DNA of 64,000 nt, from NCBI GenBank assembly GCA_021399445.1, contig JAJTUQ010000001.1:124001-188000 (forward strand). The letters are read 5' to 3'. A program made the position numbers and the translations under genes. Source of the stretch: Xylogone sp. PMI_703 (lineage: Eukaryota; Ascomycota; Leotiomycetes). Below, piece by piece: positions 10,887 through 20,463 of the stretch (the stretch's first letter is position 1; every line of letters begins with the position of its first letter). The notes below the pieces were generated by a model. The model saw nothing but the letters and a program-made list of their open reading frames with translations. It searched no databases and was not told the origin of the DNA.

Positions 10887-11751
10887 ATCTGTTTTTTCAC
10901 AGCGATGGCGTTTCTGGTTTAGCTGCCTAGAAGAGAGCATTGTCTTTACGACCGTACTTAGTAGCTTGTTAGAAGACGAAGCCTAAGTATATATTATGGC
11001 TGAATGAAGAAGTGGCACATGCAAGCAGGCGGGATATACTTGCAAGCCTCCTTCGTGGTAGTATGCCTGAATGACGCGGGCATGTTGCTGTCACATGCAC
11101 CAACACGACTGGCAAAAGCGTTTGCAAGAGCAAGCAGATCATGGTATCAAGACTGCAGCAGTACAGTACATTATCAAATACGCGGCGCAGTACTTACTTG
11201 GCTCCCAAGTCTCAACGCGGGACAGAATTATAGCGCGCGGCTTTGTCAACAGATCAGTGAATCGACAATTATTTCTAGAGATCTGGCCGCCCAGAATTCA
11301 CTGTGGGATCACTGGCTCTCTAGCTCGCGTATAAATACTTCTACTCTCCCACTCCTTCTCTCCTTTCCACTCTGTCCTCAACAACAACACCTCCGAGCTC
11401 GGGTTAGGGGTCTTCCTTCTTACCTTCACGGGATTAGCGTTTTCACCTGGCTTCGGGCCTTTGACCCTCTCTCTTGATATGTTTTCATCTTTGCTATATT
11501 ACCGTGTGCAAGACAACATCCTGTATCCATGACGCTCGACTTGTCGGTGCCTGAGGTGTTTAGTTCGCCAGTCACGCTATTCCTTCCTTCACTTCAAGTT
11601 TCCAAGCCCTAAATGACATCTCTCTGTCACTCCGGGCCAGTTTAAGATGATTATACTCTTGAATTTGTACTAGTTATCCTGTTGCCGGAGCAGCATCTGG
11701 CTCCCCGACCGTATCCCCCATACTGTGAACTTCTGCCGGGCCCATTTCTAA
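10887..11751. other. Gene-free region with an orphan core promoter
   Basis: A good TATA box (TATAAATA, 11330-11337) is followed by a CT-rich tract at about 11341-11385, as in fungal promoters. The first downstream ATG (11479) opens only 17 codons. The promoter may belong to the broken gene whose readable part starts at about 11752; no N-terminal exon could be joined to it. Confidence 0.5.
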
Positions 11752-12292
11752 GTGATTGGAGATGGGCGTCTTCTTGACACCCGCTTGGGGCGAGTGAACG
11801 CCCTTGTTGAAGCAAAAGTCATCATGTGGAATAACCAGGTGCGGATGCAGGAGGCTGCGGAGATGGTCGCTTGGCTCCATGACAGGGCGCGAGATGGTGC
11901 TGGTGTGCAGGCCTTGGGGTAAGTAGTCCTTTCACCCGTCCGCCTAGCTGTATTAGCTAATCTGCCCTGGAACATCAAGTGGCATCCAGTATGAGAATAT
12001 CATCATCTCGTAGGATTGGTACCAGGTGTATGTTACGATCGGCTGGTACTCGCTGGAGTACTTACGGTTTCTTCAGGGCCATCGCAACGGCCGGGGCCTG
12101 TGGCTGGAAATGTACGAGTTTGGCTCATTTAATATCGATGATGCCGACGCAATGACTGACCTCGTGGCCGTTGTTCTGGCCATCGCGTTGTGTGTAGATG
12201 CCAATGGCGTCTGGCGCCATGAGCCTCATTATCTCGCCTGCGCGGTACTGGGCCTCCTCCTCCTCTACGCATGCCAGTCCGTGTATGGATGA
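11752..12292 (+). pseudogene. Remnant of a conserved fungal protein of unknown function
   Basis: Two exon-like blocks. 11752-11918 reads a helix-rich segment containing VNALVEAKVI and QEAAEMVAWLHDRARD and ends at a GTAAGT donor. From 11980 (acceptor ATCAAG) the frame continues with QYENIIIS, DWYQVYVTIGWYS and EMYEFGSF, to TGA at 12290. The second block is interrupted by TAG at 12011-12013, where CAG would fit. From memory, this resembles a family of large fungal hypothetical proteins with a VEAKVI core, possibly PD-(D/E)XK-nuclease-like, and an EFGP-type block; that is a weak recollection, not a search result. The N-terminal part is missing, and a stop precedes 11752. Confidence 0.5.
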
Positions 12293-13866
12293 AGAAATCA
12301 ACGGCCTGGGTCCCGTATCCGTCTATGCAGATAACTTCCAACCTCGGTACGGATGGTAACTAAATGCTGATAAACTAGTGGATTGGGACCCCACCCTGCC
12401 TGTTCATCCTCTGCAGCTTGCTTCCTCTCTTCCTTCTCTTCATCTACGCTCTCTGGATGTGTGTCAGAAACATATGTGAGACAGGAATTGGACGACTAAA
12501 TTGGAATATTGGGCTAGTTATAAGGAAGTCCACAGCTATGTAACTGTTGATTGACCCTTCTATGGAAGACCAGAGATCAATTTGTATTCCAGTTCAATAG
12601 CTGCAGCAAGATATCGATCTATTCTCGACTACCTAGCTTTACTCCCCCCTGCACTGCGGAAACCCCCGATACTGTGCGTGCGTATGTGTGTGAACTTTTC
12701 TGGTGTCTTTTCTCCCTTGTGTATGTTATATATTTCATTCTCTTTTCTGTTACCGGTGACAATCTGTCACTTTCCTACTGAGCCCGCCGAAGGTCGAGAG
12801 TGACGTGACGCGTTCTCTGCACTCGCTCGCTACTACTGCCGCTCTCCTCCCAAGTATTTACTCCGATATAATGAACAGCACCGGTAGCACGACCAGGGCA
12901 TGGGTTAAGCAGAAATCCAGTCGACTCTTAGGAATGGCCATGTACTCCCTATATCATGTAATTTTCTGATCACCTTTTCATATTCAGAGGCCGCTATCAT
13001 GATGAAAGGTTTATTTCATATCCCTGCACATTATCATCTTTTCATTGCTCGTTGGCTTAAGACCTCAGGATGCCTATGTCCACAGTGAACTCCGAGCCTG
13101 TCCCCTCAGCAAGCCTGATTCTCGAGATCCGGCGTGTCAGGTACGTGTGGCTGGAGTGGCGCGGCCCGAGTGGCTGGAAAAGTGGCGAGCGCCCTGAATC
13201 ACGGCGCACGATTCAGAATGCGACCGTCGACAGAACGCTGCTGTGTCAGTGTAATACTGGCAAGAATGCTGTTGAAGAGTATTCTTCAAGCACCATTTCT
13301 TGTAGCCCTCTGATCCATTTGTCCAACTCTCAAAGGATTTTAGATTAAGGGATACAAGAAAGAAGAAAGATTTGCTGGACGACTTTCTGTGGGTTGGGGA
13401 TGTTGAATATGCGGCTTACCAAGGCGAGAAGCTCTTGCGCAGGGAAACCAAAGCCAGCTGAGAGCTCATTTCTGCAGAAATGGCCGAATGGAGCCAAGCA
13501 TGCCAATTGTACATTGTACCATGTGAAATCCCCAGTGGCAGGCGGCTTCTCTCTTCAGCTCTCTTCAGCTCCCAGAAGCTTGGGTTCCCAATGGAGGAGC
13601 AGAACCCCGCGTTGCTACCCCAGCTTCCGCGTTGTGCCTCGGAAGGGACATGAGTTGACTCTAAGCAGCTTCCTGCTACCTTACCAGCTTACTTAGCTGG
13701 CTAGTCAAATCCATGGATGCTATATGAGTGAAGCTGCCCTCAGCCCTGGGATGTGTTCCAGATGCGTCCTTTGGCAGATTGAGTCTCTCTCCCTGCATAG
13801 TGTTTCATTCTTTTAGATCTCTGGCATATTTACGCATTTTGCATTGAATTTCTTTCGTGCGCAATC
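12293..13866. other. Intergenic, promoter side of the acyl-CoA ligase
   Basis: Besides the LTR fragment at 12520-12676, no gene is supported. The CTCTTCAGCT word is tandemly duplicated near 13550-13570. Several short open frames on both strands lack motifs. Confidence 0.55.
12520..12676 (+). repeat. Degenerate LTR fragment
   Basis: Shares CCACAGCTATGT and then GACCAGAGATCAAT..TGTATT with 47296-47355. It stays alignable to that copy for about 80 more bases, with mostly C/T and G/A differences, ending at CCCCCGATA against CCCCTGACA. The GACCAGAGATCAAT word also lies in the solo LTR at 37225-37480. Limits are approximate. Confidence 0.55.
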
Positions 13867-15896
13867 ATGGTTTATACATCTCCCAAGCACTACGATACCC
13901 CGGCCGTAGATCTGTTGACCTTTTTGTTCGGTCGGTAGCGCCCCTCCCCATTCAATTAACAACCTGTGGTAATCGGCGCACCATTTTGCTGCTGATGAAT
14001 GATTTTGTTGATTCTGGTGGCGTTGTAATCTAGATTATGAGGGCTGCCTTTCGCAAGAAGATACCGTCATCCATGCAGAAGCTGCGAATCCTTTGAATTC
14101 TATCACCAAGGCCCAGGCGCGCGAGTTGACGCAGCAGATAGCGTACAGTCTACGACATGAATTCGGGGTCGGAGCGCAAGGTCCGGGGAAGGATGTCGTG
14201 ATCTGTCTGTCTTCGGGTCAATCTCTCTTACCCGTGGTCTTTTATGGCATAATTGCTGCTGGAGGCGTCTATTCTGCAGCTAGTACCTCATTTACGGTCC
14301 CGGAGTTATCAAGACAGATCCAGCAAGGGAGCAGCAACTTGATACTTTGTAGCGAGGATGTAATCGATGTTGCGGTTCAGTCAGCGAAGGAGTGTGGAGT
14401 CCCTCTAAGCAGAGTTCTAGTCGTGTCGTCGAATGCCAAATGGAGCATCAGGTCCATTGAAGGTGGAAATGTCTGTCTGCCTTCAAAAGGCAAGCTCGAT
14501 TGGGAGAGAATAACGAATCAGCAAGAACTAGATGATAGTCTCATCTGCTTGCTTTACTCCTCTGGCACGACAGGCCCCCCTAAAGGTATTTTCTATTTTC
14601 CAGAACGTCAAATACCCCTACTGCTAGAGTGATTTTAACTAACCCTCAACTATTTTCCCCAGGTGTCAAAATATCACACACAAACGTCGTCGCAGAAGCC
14701 TTCATCCCCGGCGAAATGACCAAAGAAATATTGGCCGAGCGTCAACAAAACGGCGATCCCCCCTTCGAGTACCGCACCCTCGCCCATCTCCCCTCCGCAC
14801 ACATAGCCGGCGTGCAAGGCTACCTCATCAACCCTTTCTACATGGGTGGCACCGTCTACTGGATGCCCAAGTTCGACTTCGTCAAGTTCCTCGAATACAA
14901 CAAGAAGTTCCGGATCACGGCGTTCTTCAGCGTGCCACCTATCTATCTTCTCATTGCAAAGTCGGATCTGGTCACGGATCAGTTCGACGACCTGACGGTG
15001 GCGATCAGTGGCGCCGCGCCGCTGGGGAAGGATTTACAGCACGCTGCAAGTAAGAAGTTGGGAAAGGGCACGGTGTTTATCAGCCAGACTTGGGGCCTCA
15101 GCGAGACGACTGGAAGCGTGACGGCTCAGCCCTGGGGTACGTCTGATGATACCGGGAGCGTTAGTCCGGTGCTGCCTAATATGAGTCTCAAGTAAGCAGT
15201 ATTTGATATCACTTTTTTCTTTCTATTCTTCCGGTAATATCATCTTTTTCGTTATAAAGAGCTGACTTAGTACTCTATATTAGAATCGTAGACGAAGATG
15301 GCAAAGAGGTAGAAGAGGGCCAACCGGGCGAAGTCTTAGTCAAAGGACCTGTCGTCACAAAGGGGTACTACAACAACCCTCAGGCAACCAAAGACGCATT
15401 CGTTGATGGGTGGTTCTGCACCGGTGACATAGCCATCTGGAAGAACGGGCTGCCATACATCGTAGACCGGAAAAAGGTAAAAAGATCCCCTTAGTTCTTA
15501 CAGCTATATAAACCACCAGAATGGGGCAATTTAACTAAAGAAAATAATCAGGAACTCATAAAATACAAAGGCCTCCAAGTTCCCCCCGCTGAACTCGAAG
15601 CCCTCCTCCTCTCCCACCCACAGATCCTCGACGCAGCCGTCATCGGCGTGACCATGCCCGGCACCGAGGTCCCGCGCGCATATATCGTCCGAGCACCACC
15701 AGCGCCTGGAAAACCTGCGTTGTCTGAGGACGATGTCAAGGAGTTTGTGAAAGGCAAAGTGGCTGATTACAAGCAGCTGCGTGGAGGGGTGGTGTTTGTG
15801 GATGCCATTCCGAAGAGTGGTTCGGGGAAGATTCTGAGGAGGGAGTTGAGGGATAGGGCGAAGAGGGAGGTTGTGGTGGGGAGGAGTAAGCTTTGA
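13867..15896 (+). CDS. Peroxisomal acyl-CoA ligase, 4-coumarate-CoA ligase-like
   Basis: ANL-superfamily AMP-forming ligase, 560 residues, that activates a carboxylic acid with ATP and CoA. Five exons: 13867-13930, 14034-14585, 14663-15191, 15284-15476, 15552-15896; all junctions keep phase. Seen: the AMP-binding P-loop [11 protein letters not shown] across the second junction, [21 protein letters not shown], the hinge region [10 protein letters not shown]...VDRKKELIKYKG, and the catalytic-lysine block [13 protein letters not shown]. The protein ends in SKL, a classical PTS1, so it should act in the peroxisome. Fungal relatives activate phenylpropanoid or medium-chain acids; the substrate here is unknown. 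It converges on the dehydrogenase at 16342-18119. The first donor (GTCGGT) is unusual but is the only one that keeps phase. Confidence 0.9.
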
Positions 15897-16341
15897 ATTC
15901 TTTGGCATACCCTTTTTCTTTCTCTCGGTTTTCTTTTTTTTTTAAGGCTTGTTTGGTTTGGGCTAGGCATATTTGGATCATTATTACACCGGTTGGAGGA
16001 TGTTGTGAAAGATTATAGATGTTCTGGATCGTAGAACATAGAAGAATACGAGGTAGATTATCTTGCATGTCTAGATTTACTTTTAGGTTGTTTATGAATG
16101 ATCATCATTGGCTAGCAGTCTCTAGTTTTAAGATCAATTTCAAGGTAAGCTAAAGGTAAGCTATGATAATATTTCGCTCGCTTTCAATGATGCCTTTCCG
16201 TGTGATATGCTGCATATCAAAACAAATTCACAGTAAGTCCAAAATTTTGATAAGTCATTTTAACCCCTTACTAATTTACATTAGATAGATTGGAAACACC
16301 CTAGATTCCTCCTTTTGATTCGTCGCATCATTATCATAAAC
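15897..16341. other. Shared 3' region of two convergent genes
   Basis: AT-rich 445-base spacer between the ligase stop and the dehydrogenase stop, presumably with both polyadenylation regions. No gene is seen. Confidence 0.6.
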
Positions 16342-18119
16342 CTAGCTATGAGTTGGCATAGCCACATCAGCTGCCTTGGAGATGGCATCCTCACTTCTCC
16401 ACAAACTGGTCACGGTCTTCTGCTGTGTGTAGAAGTACAATCCAGGTTTTCCGTAAAAAGTGTTTGCACCGCCACCGGCGACGCTCTTCTTGTTACCGGT
16501 GAAACTGTAGAATGGGAGTGGTACGGGAATAGGGACGTTGATTCCAACCTGTCCGGCCTCGATGTTCTTCTGGAATGCGGTGGCTGTGGCGCCTGATTTG
16601 GTGAAGATTGCGGTTCCATTACCGTACTCGTTTGCGTTGATAAGGTCGATTGCCTCATCTAGGGAGTCGACGTTCAGGCAAACAAGGACGGGACCGAAGA
16701 TTTCTTCCTTGTAGCACTGCATGTGTGGCTTCACGTTGGTGATGATAGTTGGGCCGATCCAGTTTCCGTTAGGGTACTTAGCAGGCTTGTATCCACGGCC
16801 ATCTAATAGAATAGTGGCACCCTCCGCCTCAGCGCTCGCAATAAGCTTCTCAATGCGCTCCTTGCTCTGTGGAGAAATAACGGGACCCAGATCAGCACCT
16901 TGTTCAAAGCCTCCATTCACATTGAGAGACTTGGCGCTCTCAGCCAGCTCTGGCAGCCACTCCTTAGTCTCGCCAACCATGACCAGGGTACTGAGAGCCA
17001 TGCATCGTTGACCAGCAGCACCAAAGGCAGCACCAACAATTGAGTTAAGCGCGTGCTGTTTGTTGGCATCTGGGAGGACAGCGGCATGGTTCTTGGCACC
17101 AAGATTTGCCTGAACGCGCTTGCCATTTGCGGAGCCTCGAGTGAAGATGTATTCACCAGCACGGTTGCTGCCAACAAAACTGATTGCCTTGATATCCGGG
17201 TTGTCAAGGATAAAATCAACCGTCTTTGCCGCACCATGAACGACGTTTAATACTCCGTCAGGGAGACCAGCCTGCTTTGCAAGCTCGGCCAAAATCATAG
17301 CTGCTCCAGGATCTCTCTCAGAGGGCTTAAGGATCAAGCAGTTACCCGTGGCAGTTGCAATTGGAATTGACCATAGGGGAATCATAGCAGGGAAGTTGAA
17401 GGGACAGATTGCGGCCACAACGCCAAGAGGTTCCCTGTAGCTCCTTGTTTCCATATCTTTAGACACCTCGAGAACTTCACCCATCATCTGCATCGGGAGG
17501 GCACAGGTATGTTCAGCAACTTGTAGGCCACGGAGGACATCACCTTTTGCATCTACAAATAGGGAGTCAGCAACAGCAGATGAAAGAAACGTGAATATGA
17601 GAGAAATAGGCGCATACCAGCAAAGGTCTTGCCCTGCTCTAGTGTAATGCTCGCTGCCAGACGATCCCAGTTATCCCGGATCAATTGTGTGAACTTGAAC
17701 ATAATTTGCTGTCGAGCCATAATGCTAGTATTCTTCCACGCTGGGAATGCCTTCTTGGCACTCTCGACAGCAGCGTTGAGCTCTGCATCGGTGCTTTGAG
17801 GGACTCTTGTCACCAAGTTGTTGGTTGCAGGGTCGTGAAGGTCAATCCATTGTGTAGCTTCCGACTTGACGAACTTGTTGTCGATAAAGTAGGGTGTGTC
17901 TTGCACGGATTCGATCTTCTGGTGGGTAGTAGGGTAGGCATCGGATGAATATGCTAGAGAAGCAGCAGTAGCAGGCCGTAAATGCTGCGCAGTTGCATGC
18001 AATCTCCGAGTGGCAACTTTGGAAGCTTGACTTGGGGTAGCCATTCTGAAGGTGGGGGGGACAGCAGCGCGACGTGGCTGTAAAGCTGTAGGAACTCCCT
18101 TGGAGAGAGCACGCCTCAT
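16342..18119 (-). CDS. Methylmalonate-semialdehyde dehydrogenase (acylating), mitochondrial
   Basis: ALDH6-type enzyme that converts methylmalonate or malonate semialdehyde to propionyl- or acetyl-CoA with NAD+ and CoA, the last committed step of valine (and uracil/thymine) breakdown. Two exons on the minus strand, 18119-17618 and 17552-16342, give 570 residues, close to family length plus leader. The N-terminus is rich in Arg, Ala and Ser without acids for about 48 residues, a mitochondrial presequence. PFNFPAM (Asn about 220), the LGAKNHAAV block and the nucleophile Cys (about 351) in [12 protein letters not shown] are all present, as is EEIFGPVLV. Function is well supported. It lies tail to tail with the acyl-CoA ligase and head to tail with the PhyH gene. 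Confidence 0.95.
17553..17617 (-). other. Intron of the MMSDH gene
   Basis: Minus strand: GTATGC donor next to 17618 and TTGTAG acceptor ending at 17553, 65 nt. Removal joins GKTFA to DAKGDV in frame. Confidence 0.88.
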
Positions 18120-18526
18120 CTTGAGAAGGAATTGGGCCTGGTGGAGGGAAGGTGAAGAGCAGAGGGGATGCTCAAGAGGAAAAGATGAAGATAATTATAT
18201 CTGGTGGAGGACAACAAGATGAGGAGGAGCATGGGGATAGTAAGCTGGGGATTTCCCCCCACCGCAAGCCTTGTCTAACCGAGCTGGGGCGAGGTCCATC
18301 GACCGCTCCACGCGCTTCAGCCGAGGGCCACTGGTTGGTGGGCTGCCGACGTCGGATCTCATCCATCTCTGAAGCAGTTCGAGATGGTTTCTTTTGCACC
18401 TTTCCAGAGGAAGATACATGTGTAGGCCGAAAATAAAACACCCATATGCATATCTCAGTTCAAAAATCGATCTGCAGTTGCCTTGCATATCCAGTCAACA
18501 TGAATTTCCTATCTTTGTATTCAAAA
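18120..18526. other. Promoter of the MMSDH gene and 3' end of the PhyH gene
   Basis: No gene is seen. The stretch is crowded with frames open on both strands that have no motifs. Confidence 0.55.
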
Positions 18527-19549
18527 CTAGAACACTTCTCCCTCTAACCGGTTGATATCATAGCCTTTTTCCATGTTACCTTTCTTAAGCGCCCCCGCTA
18601 ACCTCAACTTTTCTTCCTCTCTCATTCTTGCATGTATCTCGACGCGTGTAGGATTCACATACTCTCTCTTTCCGGTGATCTTGTACTCAAACCGATCCAC
18701 ACCTAAGAGGGACAAGGTTTTTAGTTCAATCAAGCTATACTCCTCTGGGTTATCGCGAGAGAAATTGAATGGTTTCCTCATTCGGAAAGTTGGATTAGTG
18801 ATAACACGTGGAGCGCGAAGCGTATTCTTCGACGCCGAATGAAGCATTAGTGGGTGCATGAGAACCACATCTCCAACACTGCCTGTCATCTCACGAAAAG
18901 ATTCCCTGGGAAATTCTTGAACCTTCTCGACGAACCACTCTAGATCTTTGTGGGTTGACTCTTGGCCACGGGGCACCATCCTCGGTGTGACTCCTTCGGG
19001 GTGTGCTGCAAGATGCTTTGCAATTATCTCCATTCCATCAGGACATATGATAGTTCCTCCGCCACCAGGTTTGATATCCGTGTAGAGCGGAAGGATAAGC
19101 ATACTTTGCTCTGGCGAGTCAAGGTAATGCATAAAGAAATCTCCGTCAACATGCCAATTATCCAAATCCCTTGGGTCAAACTCCTGGCTAATATATTCGT
19201 CCTTGCCAAAGTTACAGATGAAGCCGTCACCAAACGACGGCGGATTGTCCTCATCTATGCGTTCTGCACCCCCTGCTAACTCGCATATTGCTTGCCATAC
19301 CTTTGGCGCAAAAGTTGAACAGAGTACTTGGCTATGAGATGGCATGTTGACTCGATCCATAACCCAAGTCGCTTTGTTGTTAGGATCATAGCCTAAGCGC
19401 GTCCAAAGATCTTTCATCTTTTCCTCTGCCTGTTCCCTAGTAAAAGCATTTTTGAGGACTACATAGCCGTATTTCATCCAGTGATCAATATCCTGTGGCG
19501 TAAGAAGCGAGCATTTCTGCACTGTTGCGGCAGGGACGGTTACAGCCAT
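18527..19549 (-). CDS. Phytanoyl-CoA dioxygenase (PhyH) family protein
   Basis: Fe(II)/2-oxoglutarate dioxygenase of the PhyH fold, 340 residues, one exon. The iron triad is visible: His133 and Asp135 in NWHVDGD and His237 in LMHPLMLHSAS. The 2-oxoglutarate-binding Arg is expected in the following RAPRVITNPTFR block (Arg245/248). The family hydroxylates acyl-CoAs, alkaloids and many fungal metabolites; substrate cannot be inferred. No PTS1, PTS2 or signal peptide is seen, so it is probably cytosolic. It is divergently arranged with a Zn2Cys6 regulator across 914 bases, suggesting local control, and lies in tandem with MMSDH. Confidence 0.9.
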   Translation of the reverse strand: MAVTVPAATVQKCSLLTPQDIDHWMKYGYVVLKNAFTREQAEEKMKDLWTRLGYDPNNKATWVMDRVNMPSHSQVLCSTFAPKVWQAICELAGGAERIDEDNPPSFGDGFICNFGKDEYISQEFDPRDLDNWHVDGDFFMHYLDSPEQSMLILPLYTDIKPGGGGTIICPDGMEIIAKHLAAHPEGVTPRMVPRGQESTHKDLEWFVEKVQEFPRESFREMTGSVGDVVLMHPLMLHSASKNTLRAPRVITNPTFRMRKPFNFSRDNPEEYSLIELKTLSLLGVDRFEYKITGKREYVNPTRVEIHARMREEEKLRLAGALKKGNMEKGYDINRLEGEVF

Positions 19550-20463
19550 TCGGAACTTGTGATTGTGTGACGTCGCCTATGCCGAATAGGTATATAGCCG
19601 TTATTTGAGATTCAATAATATTTGGACTTGAGTAGTATGCGAAAGATGGTGGGAGAAATAATGAAATTAGAAAAATAATGACCTGCGTTATAAATGTCTT
19701 AGAGGATCTTAGAGTCCACCGAATAAGCCCGTGCTATCATAAAAGTTTAAACTTCATCGTTAATAAGTACAAGTATTCTAACTCGGGAATAAGTATTTAT
19801 ATTCATTCCCTATAGATATATGGGAAGGTACTCTTGAATTCCGAGTGCCAACGATCGAAACTCTCCGGCATCTTTCCCCGCAATAGCTATCCGCACTGTC
19901 GGGGAGTTTGAGCAACTGCCGAGAAGTTTGATAAATGGTCACTGGATCAACTGTGCTGGGCGTTACATAAACCTACCAAGCAACTGCAACGGCGTAGTAA
20001 CCACAGAGAGCGATGATTGCTCTATTTCCCCGAAATCGGGATACCTACTGACAATATTCACCAATGTGGGTGAGATGTTTTGCTGTGTCGTGTGGCCATT
20101 GGTCGGTGAGGAATAATGTGACCAGTGGATCAACTTCCCCGCTGACGGGGAAGCCCCATTCTTGCCTGTATGGTAGTAGAGAGAGCCTTTGGCGGAGCAA
20201 TGCCCGCCCCGAGACTCCCATAGAAAAGAATTACGACAACTGGCAGCGACTTCATGGAATCTATTCAGAATGAGGATAGTGGAGAAGTCAGCGATTAATT
20301 GTAATGACGGCTCGACAACTGGCTGATACCGGAGCTAGTGCAACACGCCCAGCTAGTTACTTGTGGAGAGGCCAATAATTATCCTTCTACCAGAAGTGAT
20401 CGAACCATTGACTACCCATCTAGCCAATAAAATCCAAAGTCGGTATAGGCTCAGAAAATCGAG
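19550..20463. promoter_or_regulatory. Divergent promoter of PhyH and the Zn2Cys6 regulator
   Basis: 914-base spacer without a believable gene. It contains three inverted CCG/CGG arrangements of the kind bound by dimeric Zn2Cys6 factors: 19875-19905 (arms 6 bp, gap 19), 20028-20040 and 20134-20153. The last two share the spacing CCG-N4-CGG. The sites lie about 310-600 bases from both start codons. Binding by the neighbouring regulator is inference. Confidence 0.55.
20134..20153. promoter_or_regulatory. Perfect palindrome with CCG-N4-CGG core
   Basis: CTTCCCCG and CGGGGAAG flank CTGA: 8-bp perfect arms. The same CCG-N4-CGG core recurs at 20028-20040 (CCCCGAAATCGGG). Confidence 0.55.

Noticed and set aside
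11004..11477. 157-codon open frame as a gene
   Set aside because: It overlaps the TATA box and CT-rich tract, has no motif, and its composition looks noncoding.
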